Notes: generated by a model from the sequence alone, not told the origin. Positions 9,205 through 19,433 are shown, counted from the first letter of the stretch. The stretch is 36,638 nt of DNA from Bacteroidales bacterium (GCA_016929955.1 JAFGHU010000083.1:1-36638); one strand, 5' to 3'. Made by a program: numbers and translations.

Positions 9205-9236
9205 ATTGCTTACTTAACTTTCAGTATTTATATTTG
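9205..9236 (+). promoter_or_regulatory. Promoter of the Cys/Met lyase gene
   Basis: ATTG (9205-9208), 20 bases, then TATATTTG (9229-9236): both halves of the Bacteroidota housekeeping promoter (TTTG/TTG, spacing 19-21, TAnnTTTG) are present. This is the best promoter match in the window. The ATG follows 40 bases later. Confidence 0.55.
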
Positions 9237-9276
9237 TAAGCATTAAGTTCAGAATAAAACAAATAAAAAAATAGCC

Positions 9277-10476
9277 ATGAAAACAAAAAAATTCGATCCG
9301 GCAAGTAAGATTCAAGCTTTGAAACAATTCGGAGAGTTTGGAGGCGTAAATCCCTCAATAACTGATTCTTCCACCTTCACTTTTATGACAGCAAAAACCA
9401 TGTTAGACACCTTCCATGGCGAAACCGAAGGATGCTTTTTGTATGCACGTCATTGGAATCCGAGCAATAAATTTTTAGCAGATGCGCTTGCGGCAATGGA
9501 AGGAACAGAAGCGGCCTGGGTTACCGGTTCAGGAATGGCTGCAATTACCACCGTTATCTTACAACTTTGTAATTCCGGCGACCATATTGTGAGCAGTGTT
9601 ACAACCTATGGAGGTACATATGCTTTCCTGAAAAACTACCTCCCTAAATTTAATATCGATGTTACTTTTGTCGATATTACGGATTTAGACGCTGTAGAAA
9701 AAGCCATTCGTCCCAATACTAAAATGGTTTATACGGAAACTATGACCAATCCGCTTTTACAGATTTCGGATATTCCGGCTATGTCAAAAATCACTAAAAA
9801 ACATGGTGTTCAATTGGTTGTTGACAATACGTTTACACCCATGATTTTTGCACCTTATCTAATGGGGGCAGACATTGTAGTTTATTCGATGACAAAATAC
9901 ATTAATGGTAAAAATGATGCTGTTGCTGGTGCTATTTGCGCATCCAATCAATTTGTACTGGACATTAGCAATGTAAACAACGGAACAGCTATGCTTTTAG
10001 GTCCGGCTTTAGATCCTTTGCGTTCTTCGAGCATACTAAAAAACCTGCATACACTTCATATTCGGATGAAACAACATAGCAAGAATGCCATGTATTTGGC
10101 TGAACGCTTTAAAGAAATTGGATTAAAATACAATTACCCCGGAATGCCTAGCCACCCGCAGCACGAACTTATGAAAAGCATGATGAATGAGGAATATGGT
10201 TTTGGGGGTATGATTGCCATTGATATGGAAACTGCCGAAAGAGCTGCGGCTTTAATGGAATCGATGCAGCTTAAAAATGTAGGATATCATGCAGTAAGTC
10301 TAGGTTATTTTAAAACCTTGTTTAGTAATTCTGGAAAAAGTACATCTTCTGAAGTTCCTGTTGAAGTTCAACACGAAATGGGTATGTCGCCAGGTCTGGT
10401 GCGCTTTTCAGTAGGATTAGATAATGATATTGAAGCTACTTTCGAATTGATTCAAGAAAGTTTAAACGAAATCTAG
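9277..10476 (+). CDS. Cys/Met metabolism PLP-dependent enzyme, probable methionine gamma-lyase type
   Basis: A 399-residue fold-type I PLP enzyme of the cystathionine/methionine lyase family. Visible active-site residues: Y57 and R59 (YARHWNPSN; phosphate contact from the neighbouring subunit), S85-G-M (phosphate loop), Y111 (ring stacking, TYGGTYAF), D183 (VVDNTF, pyridine nitrogen) and Schiff-base K207 (YSMTKYINGK). Lyases of this group release methanethiol or H2S plus ammonia and a 2-oxo acid. The cysteine after the active-site tyrosine in classical methionine gamma-lyase (C116 in Pseudomonas) is a glycine here (G113), so substrate choice is open: methionine gamma-lyase, cystathionine lyase/synthase or homocysteine-type activity. 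Divergent lrp upstream suggests amino-acid-responsive control. It ends before a strong terminator hairpin. Confidence 0.82.
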   Translation: MKTKKFDPASKIQALKQFGEFGGVNPSITDSSTFTFMTAKTMLDTFHGETEGCFLYARHWNPSNKFLADALAAMEGTEAAWVTGSGMAAITTVILQLCNSGDHIVSSVTTYGGTYAFLKNYLPKFNIDVTFVDITDLDAVEKAIRPNTKMVYTETMTNPLLQISDIPAMSKITKKHGVQLVVDNTFTPMIFAPYLMGADIVVYSMTKYINGKNDAVAGAICASNQFVLDISNVNNGTAMLLGPALDPLRSSSILKNLHTLHIRMKQHSKNAMYLAERFKEIGLKYNYPGMPSHPQHELMKSMMNEEYGFGGMIAIDMETAERAAALMESMQLKNVGYHAVSLGYFKTLFSNSGKSTSSEVPVEVQHEMGMSPGLVRFSVGLDNDIEATFELIQESLNEI

Positions 10477-10497
10477 TTTTCCTTAAGTCTATATTTT

Positions 10498-10531
10498 AAA
10501 AAAGGCGGAAGCAATTGTTTCCGCCTTTTTT
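10498..10531 (+). terminator. Rho-independent terminator after the Cys/Met lyase
   Basis: AAAGGCGGAA (10501-10510) pairs with TTCCGCCTTT (10519-10528) around an 8-base loop, followed by a T tract. The flanking A run lets it also work for the minus strand. Confidence 0.85.
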
Positions 10532-10558
10532 ATACTCTTATTTTTAGACATAAAATAA

Positions 10559-10574
10559 CCGATTCGAAAATCGG
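10559..10574 (-). terminator. Small hairpin downstream of gcvP
   Basis: CCGATT (10559-10564) pairs with AATCGG (10569-10574) around CGAA. On the minus strand it is followed by TTATTTTAT, so it may be a weak terminator for gcvP. Confidence 0.4.
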
Positions 10575-10595
10575 CTTCTTATCTCTATTTTTAAT

Positions 10596-10653
10596 GATCG
10601 GGTGAATATATTTATATCTAAAGGAATTTACCAAAAGGAATATTCACACGATC
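10596..10653. repeat. Long imperfect inverted repeat downstream of gcvP
   Basis: GATCGGGTGAATAT (10596-10609) and ATATTCACACGATC (10640-10653) pair at 13 of 14 positions around a 30-base A/T-rich loop, starting 13 bases after the gcvP stop. There is no T tract on either side, so it does not look like a standard terminator; an mRNA 3'-end stabiliser or a protein-binding dyad are alternatives. Confidence 0.5.
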
Positions 10654-10665
10654 ACTCTTCAAAGT

Positions 10666-13554
10666 TTATTTCAAAGTGGCAATAGATAGTTTCTCATCAT
10701 AACTTTCCACCGGGGCGCAGGTACAGAATAAATTTCTATCGCCATAAGCATCATCAACTTTACCTACAGGTGGCCAATACTTATCATCAGATGACCACGA
10801 TCTTGGGAAAGCCGCTTCTTTACGAGAATAAGGATAAGCCCATTCGTCTGAAGCAATTAAATCTGCCGTATGCGGTGCATTTTTTATGATATTATTCACT
10901 TTATCAGCCTCCCCATTTTCAATAGCACGAATTTCTTCACGGATGGCATGCATCGCATCGATAAAACGATTTAACTCGGATAAAGGTTCGCTTTCGGTAG
11001 GCTCAACCATCAAGGTGCCATGAACCGGAAAAGCAACGGTAGGCGCATGAAAACCATAGTCCATCAATCTTTTTGCGATATCGATAACCTGTAAACCAGC
11101 TGTTTGCGCAAATTTATTGCAATCTAAAATCATTTCGTGTGCAACACGATTATTAGCTCCTGTATAGAGAATAGGGAAATCTTCTTTTATACTATCCTTT
11201 AAATAATTCGCATTTAAAATGGCCATCTTCGTTGCATTCTCTAGTCCTTCTCCACCCAAAAGTTTAATATAAGCATACGAAATAGGCAGCACACTAGGAC
11301 TACCAAATGCTGCCGAGGAAACAGCAGAAATGGCTTGCTCACCTCCTGTTTTTACCACCGGATTTCCGGGTAAAAATTGCGTTAAATGTTCCGCCACACC
11401 AATTGGGCCAACACCTGGGCCTCCGCCTCCGTGAGGAATAGCAAAAGTTTTATGTAAATTTAAATGACAAACGTCGGCACCAATCCGTCCGGGATTTGTT
11501 AATCCAACCTGGGCATTCATATTGGCACCATCCATATATACTTGTCCTCCATAATGATGGATGATATCCATAATCTCCAATACAGAAGCTTCGAAAACAC
11601 CGTGAGTAGATGGATAAGTAATCATTAAAGCTCCTAATTTAGCTTGATGAAGCTCTGCTTTTGCTTTGAGATCGTCCATATCAATCTCTCCCTTTTCATT
11701 TGCTTTAACAACCACAACATCAAAACCCGCCATTACTGCGCTGGCAGGATTGGTTCCGTGCGCTGATGAAGGAATTAAACAAACCGTACGATTAAAATCG
11801 CCTTTGCTGTGATGATAAGCACGAATAACCAATAAGCCGGTATACTCTCCACTAGCCCCTGAATTAGGCTGAAAAGACATGGCAGAAAAACCGGTAATTT
11901 CGCATAAATCGCTTTCCAAATTGAGGATTAGTTCTTGATATCCTTCTACCTGATCAATTGGAACAAAAGGATGAATCGCCCCAAATTCCGGCCAGCTTAA
12001 CGAAAACAAACTTACTGCAGGATTCAGTTTCATGGTACAAGACCCCAGAGGAATCATCGATCTGTTCAGTGCCAAATCTTTAATTTCCAGTTTTTTAAGA
12101 TAGCGCATCATTTCGGTTTCGGAATGATAACTATTAAAAACAGGATGCGTTAGAAAATCTGATTTTCTTTGAAATGCAGTAGGGATAATACTTTCAGCAA
12201 CTTCTTCATCCATGGCAATGGATTCATTATCCTCCCTAAGCAAAGCAAAAATTTCTAAAATATCATTTAAATCATCCAAACTGGTTGTTTCATCAATACT
12301 TATTCCAATCGCCTTTTCGAAATAGCGGAAATTGATTTCTCTTTCTAAAGCCAATTCGCGAATAGCATCTATATCTTCAATGCCTTCAATATGTAAAGTA
12401 TCGAAATAAACTTCGTTGGTTTGCTTATAGCCTAAGCTGCATAAGCCACTTTCCAGGGCTACCGCATTTTGATGGATATCTGCAGCAATATCTTTAATTC
12501 CTTTTGGGCCATGATATACAGCATACATAGCAGCCATAGAAGCCAATAATGCTTGTGCCGTACAGATATTAGATGTTGCTTTTTCACGTTTAATATGTTG
12601 CTCACGCGTTTGGAGTGCCATGCGTAAAGCAGGCCGACCTTGGGCATCTTTGGATACGCCTATAATACGACCCGGCATATTTCTTTTAAACTTCTCAGAG
12701 GAAGCAAGAAAACCGGCATGCGGACCACCATAGCCCATTGGAATGCCAAAACGCTGAGTCGATCCAACAACAACATCAGCACCCCATTCGCCAGGAGGGG
12801 TTAAAAGCACTAAACTCATTAAATCGGCTACAACCGTTAAAACACCCTCTTTGGCATGAATGCTTTCGGCGAATTTTTCATAATCTTTTACTTCTCCCTT
12901 ATCATTAGGATATTGCACGATAGCACCAAAGAAGTCATCGCCGTATTCAAAAGTTTGAAAATCGCCATAAACCAATTCTATTCCCAACGGATTAGCGCGT
13001 GTTTCCAATACGGCTTTTGTTTGAGCAAAGATTTCTTCATCAACAAAATAACGAACCACATTCTCTTTCGCCATTGCTCTTGAGCGGGCATTGTAAGACA
13101 TAATCATGGCTTCTGCAGCAGAAGTTCCTTCATCAAGCAAAGAACAATTAGACAAAGGCATAGAAGTTAAGTCGGAAACCATGGTTTGGAAGTTTAACAA
13201 AGCCTCTAAACGGCCTTGAGAAATTTCGGCTTGATAAGGCGTGTATGCCGTATACCAACCCGGATTTTCGAGCATATTACGTTGTATTACTGCGGGCGTA
13301 ATTGTATTGTAGTAACCCATTCCGATATAGGTTCTGAAAATTTTGTTCTTGGCGCCTAATGATTTTAGATGTTGAATATATTCATACTCATTCATACCAT
13401 CAGGTAAATTTAGGGGGGCTTCTAAACGCAATGCTTGCGGAATTGTTTGATCAATCAATTGGTCTAATGAGTCTGCGTTTACTTTTTTTAACATCAAAGC
13501 CATTTCATTAGCTCTTGGCCCTATGTGTCTTGCTTCAAAATTATTGGTTATCAT
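10666..13554 (-). CDS. gcvP: Glycine dehydrogenase (decarboxylating), glycine cleavage P protein
   Basis: The P protein decarboxylates glycine on PLP and passes the aminomethyl group to lipoyl-GcvH, ultimately supplying 5,10-methylene-tetrahydrofolate. At 962 residues it is the fused single-chain form holding both the P1-like (about 1-450) and P2-like (about 465-962) halves. The N-terminal RHIGP motif (9-13) is at the usual place. PLP-binding K702 lies in HLNLHKTFAIPHGGGGPG, preceded by the VYMDGANMNAQ segment with the pyridine-contacting aspartate; the glycine-rich loop GGGGPGVGPIG follows. The ATG at 13554 gives MITNNFEARHIGP, a normal N terminus. gcvT and gcvH are not in the window, so the system is scattered. 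No premature stop or frameshift is seen. Confidence 0.97.
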   Translation of the reverse strand: MITNNFEARHIGPRANEMALMLKKVNADSLDQLIDQTIPQALRLEAPLNLPDGMNEYEYIQHLKSLGAKNKIFRTYIGMGYYNTITPAVIQRNMLENPGWYTAYTPYQAEISQGRLEALLNFQTMVSDLTSMPLSNCSLLDEGTSAAEAMIMSYNARSRAMAKENVVRYFVDEEIFAQTKAVLETRANPLGIELVYGDFQTFEYGDDFFGAIVQYPNDKGEVKDYEKFAESIHAKEGVLTVVADLMSLVLLTPPGEWGADVVVGSTQRFGIPMGYGGPHAGFLASSEKFKRNMPGRIIGVSKDAQGRPALRMALQTREQHIKREKATSNICTAQALLASMAAMYAVYHGPKGIKDIAADIHQNAVALESGLCSLGYKQTNEVYFDTLHIEGIEDIDAIRELALEREINFRYFEKAIGISIDETTSLDDLNDILEIFALLREDNESIAMDEEVAESIIPTAFQRKSDFLTHPVFNSYHSETEMMRYLKKLEIKDLALNRSMIPLGSCTMKLNPAVSLFSLSWPEFGAIHPFVPIDQVEGYQELILNLESDLCEITGFSAMSFQPNSGASGEYTGLLVIRAYHHSKGDFNRTVCLIPSSAHGTNPASAVMAGFDVVVVKANEKGEIDMDDLKAKAELHQAKLGALMITYPSTHGVFEASVLEIMDIIHHYGGQVYMDGANMNAQVGLTNPGRIGADVCHLNLHKTFAIPHGGGGPGVGPIGVAEHLTQFLPGNPVVKTGGEQAISAVSSAAFGSPSVLPISYAYIKLLGGEGLENATKMAILNANYLKDSIKEDFPILYTGANNRVAHEMILDCNKFAQTAGLQVIDIAKRLMDYGFHAPTVAFPVHGTLMVEPTESEPLSELNRFIDAMHAIREEIRAIENGEADKVNNIIKNAPHTADLIASDEWAYPYSRKEAAFPRSWSSDDKYWPPVGKVDDAYGDRNLFCTCAPVESYDEKLSIATLK

Positions 13555-13605
13555 CTATTTAAACTTAAGATAGTACTCGGTGAATGTTATTTTAAAAACG
13601 TTGCG

Positions 13606-13613
13606 CAAAGGTA
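13606..13613 (-). promoter_or_regulatory. Candidate -7 element of gcvP
   Basis: Minus-strand TACCTTTG, an exact TAnnTTTG match 51 bases before the gcvP ATG. No convincing -33 half is present. Confidence 0.4.
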
Positions 13614-13837
13614 TAAATCTTTCATTAAAAAAGGTTTATATCCAATAAAATGTTGCATACATTTCTTCGTTTAATTCGGGTTCAAATGATTCCTATTAAA
13701 CGTGCTGGTATCTGATCTGTTTTGGACTTAAATCAGCACAGACAATTGTACGACAAAACCAGATATCGTCCATTTTACAAGCGCTATTTTATTTCCAAGG
13801 TGCAGAACTTTAAAAGCCAATGATCCATTAAGAAATA

Positions 13838-13869
13838 AAAAGGGCGACTCAATAATAAGTCGCCCTTTT
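13838..13869 (-). terminator. Terminator of the membrane pyrophosphatase gene
   Basis: AAAAGGGCGACT (13838-13849) pairs perfectly with AGTCGCCCTTTT (13858-13869) around 8 bases. On the minus strand it lies just after the stop codon at 13890 and is followed by TATTTCTT. Confidence 0.88.
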
Positions 13870-13889
13870 CAAAAAATTAGTTTTAATAA

Positions 13890-16328
<2,439 letters not shown>

Positions 16329-16474
16329 TTAAAATTTAGATTAGTGATTGTTTTTTGCTCTTTTTTAAGCGTGTAAAATTGGTCTAAAATAACATTCAAT
16401 TTCATTACTGAAATGTCATGCTTTGCGAAAGAAATAGGTGCAATAAAACCAATCATTATGTTTTTATTTGCTCA

Positions 16475-16482
16475 CAAAAATA
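16475..16482 (-). promoter_or_regulatory. Candidate -7 element of the pyrophosphatase gene
   Basis: Minus-strand TATTTTTG, exact TAnnTTTG, about 147 bases before the ATG. The 20 bases beyond it end at the palindrome 16503-16516, which would cover the -33 region. Confidence 0.35.
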
Positions 16483-16502
16483 GAAAATATTACACTAAAT
16501 TG

Positions 16503-16516
16503 TTATGCATGCATAA
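16503..16516. promoter_or_regulatory. Perfect palindrome TTATGCATGCATAA
   Basis: A 14-base perfect dyad located where the -33 element of the minus-strand promoter at 16475-16482 would be, so a bound dimer could block that promoter. No known regulator is recognised. Confidence 0.4.
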
Positions 16517-16644
16517 TTAAATTGCGGCTTTCCCTTATTTTTTTTCTTTATAATTAGCGTCAATACCTAGCTTATTTTTATATCTCTTTGATTTTCTTGA
16601 TTTTACAATCGCTATTTTGGTTAATTATTTTTTACAAAAATGAA

Positions 16645-16658
16645 TTCAAACGTTTGAA
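16645..16658. promoter_or_regulatory. Perfect palindrome TTCAAACGTTTGAA
   Basis: A 14-base perfect dyad with a central CG and AAACGTTT core, resembling LacI-family operators (TGnAAnCGnTTnCA) at all but the outer G/C positions. It lies 206 bases before the nuclease start and 317 before the pyrophosphatase start. Confidence 0.35.
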
Positions 16659-16839
16659 ATTTATCGAAATTATTACCTTTTTTGACCGATTTCGGTGCCA
16701 TTTCTGTTTAATTCGATGACCAATAAGCGTACAAATTCACCTCTCCTTAAGATTAAAAAAAAGCACTATGTAAAGAACATTCACCTGCCTTTTCGCTTGG
16801 GAATTTTTAAAATAAGCCACATCATTTATGAAAATAATG

Positions 16840-16847
16840 TACCTTTG
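16840..16847 (+). promoter_or_regulatory. Candidate -7 element of the bifunctional nuclease gene
   Basis: TACCTTTG, exact TAnnTTTG, 17 bases before the ATG at 16864; it predicts a leader of about 10 bases. No -33 match. Confidence 0.4.
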
Positions 16848-16863
16848 TTCCTATTAAAATTAT

Positions 16864-17442
16864 ATGCAAAAAATTGAGTTAAAAATAGTAGGTTTATCTT
16901 ATAGTCATTCGCAAAGTAGTGCATATGCATTAATACTTGGGGAATTGAATGGAAATCGGCGGCTACCTATTATTGTTGGCGGTTTGGAAGCACAAGCTAT
17001 CGCTATCGAAGTTGAAAAATTAAAGCCGGCTCGCCCACTAACACACGATTTGTTTAAAACTTTTGCCGAAACTTTTGATATCGAAATTCTTGAAGTTATC
17101 ATCAATAAATTTCACGAAGGCATTTTTTATTCTATTTTAGTGTGCGAAAAAAATGGCGAAATCATTGAGATCGATTCACGAACTTCGGATGCCGTTGCTA
17201 TTGCCCTTCGATTTAACAGTCCTATTTTTACCTATGAAAGTATTATGTCTGTAGGAGGTATTATACTGGACCCTGAAGACGAAACCATAGAACAGGCTGT
17301 TAAACAATCTGTTGAAGAAAACGAATTTTCTAATTTAAGCCTCAGCGAATTGGACGAACTTTTGCTAAAGGCAATTGAACACGAAGATTACGAGCGAGCT
17401 TCGGTAATTCGTGATGAAATAACAAAAAGAAAATCAAAATAG
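16864..17442 (+). CDS. Bifunctional nuclease (DUF151) family protein with C-terminal UVR motif
   Basis: A 192-residue cytoplasmic protein. Residues 1-130 are the DUF151/bifunctional nuclease domain (IVGLSYSHSQSSAYALILGE, RRLPIIVGGLEAQAIA, IDSRTSDAVAIALRFNSPIF), a family with reported DNase/RNase activity in plants and structural relatives in Thermotoga. The last 35 residues form a UvrB/UvrC (UVR) helical hairpin (LLLKAIEHEDYERASVIRDEI), the usual partner domain in Bacteroidota and one used for protein contacts. The ATG at 16864 starts MQKIELKIVGLSY, as expected. It stands alone: the upstream neighbour is divergent and the downstream spacer is a repeat array, so context gives no role. The nuclease label is by family only. 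Confidence 0.88.
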   Translation: MQKIELKIVGLSYSHSQSSAYALILGELNGNRRLPIIVGGLEAQAIAIEVEKLKPARPLTHDLFKTFAETFDIEILEVIINKFHEGIFYSILVCEKNGEIIEIDSRTSDAVAIALRFNSPIFTYESIMSVGGIILDPEDETIEQAVKQSVEENEFSNLSLSELDELLLKAIEHEDYERASVIRDEITKRKSK

Positions 17443-17536
17443 GTTTTATTCTTTTTTCAGCCTTAGCTTACCTCAAAATCAAAAAATTAGATAATACATA
17501 CCATGGATATCTTTTATCCAATACAATTATTTTTTA

Positions 17537-18006
17537 TTCGTGCATTCGAAGAAAACTAAATAAGCCGCGAATTCACGAATATTTTTTCTGATTTATCGTA
17601 AGATATCCAAACCAAATAGATAATTCATCAAATAGAATTCGTCGAAACCATACGATATAATACTCAAATGATATCTTGATTCGTGGCAACCAAAAATAAG
17701 CCGCGAATTCTCGAATAATTTTTTCTGATTTATCGTAAGATATACAAACCAAATAGATAATTCATCAAGAAGAATTCGTCGAAACCATACGATATAATAC
17801 TCAAATGATATCTTGATTCGTGGCAACCTAAAATAAGCTGCGAATTCACGAATAATTTTTTCTGATTTATCGTAAGATATACAAACCAAATAGATAATTC
17901 ATCAAGAAGAATTCGTCGAAACCATACGACATTATACTCAAATGATATCTTGATTTGTGCATTCGTGGCAACCTAAAATAAGCCACGAATTCTCGAATAA
18001 TTTTTT
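17537..18006. repeat. Tandem array of 136-145 base repeats with inverted ends (about 3.3 copies)
   Basis: Three near-identical units start at 17561, 17697 and 17834 (each beginning TAAGC), with a 28-base partial fourth at 17979-18006 and a diverged partial unit end at 17537-17560. Periods are 136, 137 and 145; none is a multiple of 3, arguing against coding. Units differ at only a handful of bases; the third carries 8 extra bases (TTTGTGCATTCGTGG instead of TTCGTGG). Unit ends are inverted: ATTCGTGGC closes one unit and GCCACGAAT opens the next, giving a 9-base stem around a 12-base loop at the 3/4 junction. It is not a CRISPR: the units are too long and there are no spacers. Confidence 0.88.
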
Positions 18007-18120
18007 AGACGGAAAGCTCAAAACAGGATTAAAATCTCACGCTAGTATTGGCATAAAATGTATTCAGCTTTTAAGTTGAAGCAAGTGCAGGAAAACGACG
18101 CCCAGTAGTTTTTCACCAAT

Positions 18121-18150
18121 AAAAAAAGCATCCCGAAAGATGCTTGTTTT
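18121..18150 (-). terminator. Terminator of the nucleoside permease gene
   Basis: AAGCATC (18126-18132) pairs with GATGCTT (18139-18145) around CCGAAA; on the minus strand it is followed by a T tract. Confidence 0.82.
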
Positions 18151-18167
18151 TTTCACTTGAAAATGAA

Positions 18168-19433
18168 TTAATGTTTTATATCGGCCACTTCGGCGGGGTT
18201 GTGCTTGTGTTTGAATAAAATGATAAATAAGATAGCTACTATAAGCGCATAACCGGCAAAACCCAGCCATAAATTATGCCAATCCCAAACACCATTTGGC
18301 AAAACGTAGAATTTATCAATGATAACACCGCTCCCCAAAGCTCCTATCATAGTTCCAAATCCATTGGTCATCATCATAAATAAGCCTTGAGCACTTCCTC
18401 TCATTTTACTGTCAGTGGCAGTTTCTATAAATAAAGAACCCGAAATATTGAAAAAATCAAAGGCCATACCATAAACAATCATAGAAACAACAATCAGTAC
18501 CAATCCAAAACCATCAGGCAATCCGAAAGCAAACAATCCGAAACGCAATACCCAAGCAAACAAACTGATTATCATTACCTTTTTAATACCAAAACGCTTT
18601 AAGAAAAAAGGAATGGCAAGAATAAATAGGGTTTCAGAAATCTGAGAAATCGACATAATAATGGTAGAATATTTAACTACTGCTGAGTCGGCATATTGCG
18701 GAATGTCTTTAAAATGATCGAGAAAACGATCGCCATACATATTTGTTAATTGCAACGAAGCTCCTAAAAGCATTGAAAAAATAAAAAATATGGCCATTTT
18801 ATAATTTGCAAATAGTTTAAAAGCGTCTAAACCAAATACTTTCACAAGCGATTGTTTTCCTTCTGTTTTTTCTTTTAGCTGAGGTGGACATTTTGGTAAA
18901 GTAAAAGAATATAAACCTAGTATTAAGGAGGCAAATGCCGAAATATAAAACATATTTACGCTGGCTTTATTTCCGGTAAGATTTACAAACCACATCGCTG
19001 CAATAAAGCCTATTGTTCCCCAAACACGTATTGGAGGAAACGATTTTACCACGTCGAGTTTAGCCTTACTTAACGCGTTATACGCAATTGTATTTGTAAG
19101 CGCAATTGTAGGCATATAAAAACTCATTGCAAACAACATCACCCAAAAAAAAGTTTGAGGATCTTTAATAAATGGGAAACTTGCAATTGCCGCACCTGCG
19201 ATAATGTGCGAAACTGCAAAAACTCGCTCTGCGTTTATCCATCTATCTGCTATTATTCCGGTTATTGTGGGCATAAATAAAGAAGCAATGCCAAGTGTTA
19301 AGAAAACTGCTCCAAATTCTGTAGGTCCCCAACCCATTGTCCCAAACCAATAGTTGGCAATAGTGATCAGCCAAGCTCCCCAAATAAAAAACTGAAGAAA
19401 GTTCATTATTGTGAGTCGTAATTTAATTCCCAT
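18168..19433 (-). CDS. MFS nucleoside permease (NupG-like nucleoside:H+ symporter)
   Basis: A 421-residue inner-membrane transporter with about 12 hydrophobic segments, matching the 418-residue E. coli NupG family in length and pattern. Family-like features: MNFLQFFIWGAWLIT in helix 1, GIIADRW after helix 2, and the stretch SFYMPTIALTNTIAYNAL followed by FPPIRVWGTIGFI. Members import purine and pyrimidine nucleosides with protons. The ATG at 19433 gives MGIKLRLTIMNF, the normal N terminus. It is divergent from thyA with 155 bases between the starts, a sensible pairing because both serve pyrimidine nucleotide supply, though shared regulation is not shown. A minus-strand TATATTTG at 19491-19484 is a promoter candidate, 51 bases before the start. 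Confidence 0.9.
   Translation of the reverse strand: MGIKLRLTIMNFLQFFIWGAWLITIANYWFGTMGWGPTEFGAVFLTLGIASLFMPTITGIIADRWINAERVFAVSHIIAGAAIASFPFIKDPQTFFWVMLFAMSFYMPTIALTNTIAYNALSKAKLDVVKSFPPIRVWGTIGFIAAMWFVNLTGNKASVNMFYISAFASLILGLYSFTLPKCPPQLKEKTEGKQSLVKVFGLDAFKLFANYKMAIFFIFSMLLGASLQLTNMYGDRFLDHFKDIPQYADSAVVKYSTIIMSISQISETLFILAIPFFLKRFGIKKVMIISLFAWVLRFGLFAFGLPDGFGLVLIVVSMIVYGMAFDFFNISGSLFIETATDSKMRGSAQGLFMMMTNGFGTMIGALGSGVIIDKFYVLPNGVWDWHNLWLGFAGYALIVAILFIILFKHKHNPAEVADIKH

Larger units (their letters stand above)
13555..13889. other. 335-base intergenic region between gcvP and the pyrophosphatase gene
   Basis: It holds the gcvP promoter candidate (13606-13613) and the pyrophosphatase terminator (13838-13869). 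I see no open reading frame, RNA gene or riboswitch in the middle; in particular no tandem glycine-riboswitch structure could be recognised by eye. Confidence 0.6.
16329..16863. other. 535-base divergent intergenic region with two perfect palindromes
   Basis: AT-rich spacer between the pyrophosphatase and nuclease genes. It holds a minus-strand -7 match (16475-16482), perfect 14-base palindromes at 16503-16516 and 16645-16658, and a plus-strand -7 match (16840-16847). A 60-codon open frame (16695-16877) has no support: it runs into the nuclease start and shows no domain or RBS. No RNA gene recognised. Confidence 0.6.
17443..18167. other. 725-base intergenic region dominated by a tandem repeat array
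   Basis: It holds the repeat array (17537-18006), about 110 bases without recognised features, and the nucleoside permease terminator. The 98-codon minus-strand frame at 17593-17889 is simply the repeat read in shifting phase and is not called as a gene. Confidence 0.75.

Noticed and set aside
13555-13889. Glycine riboswitch upstream of gcvP
   Set aside because: No recognisable conserved glycine-aptamer core; the leader predicted from the -7 match is only about 45 bases, too short.
16695-16877. 60-codon plus-strand frame upstream of the nuclease gene
   Set aside because: It overlaps the nuclease start and promoter candidate, has no recognisable features and low-complexity composition.
17593-17889. 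98-codon minus-strand open frame over the repeat array
   Set aside because: It is the repeat read in changing frames; repeat periods are not multiples of 3, no domain or RBS is visible, and the peptide similarity between units is only what DNA identity forces.
17537-18006. CRISPR array
   Set aside because: Units are about 140 bases with no unique spacers, and no cas genes are nearby.
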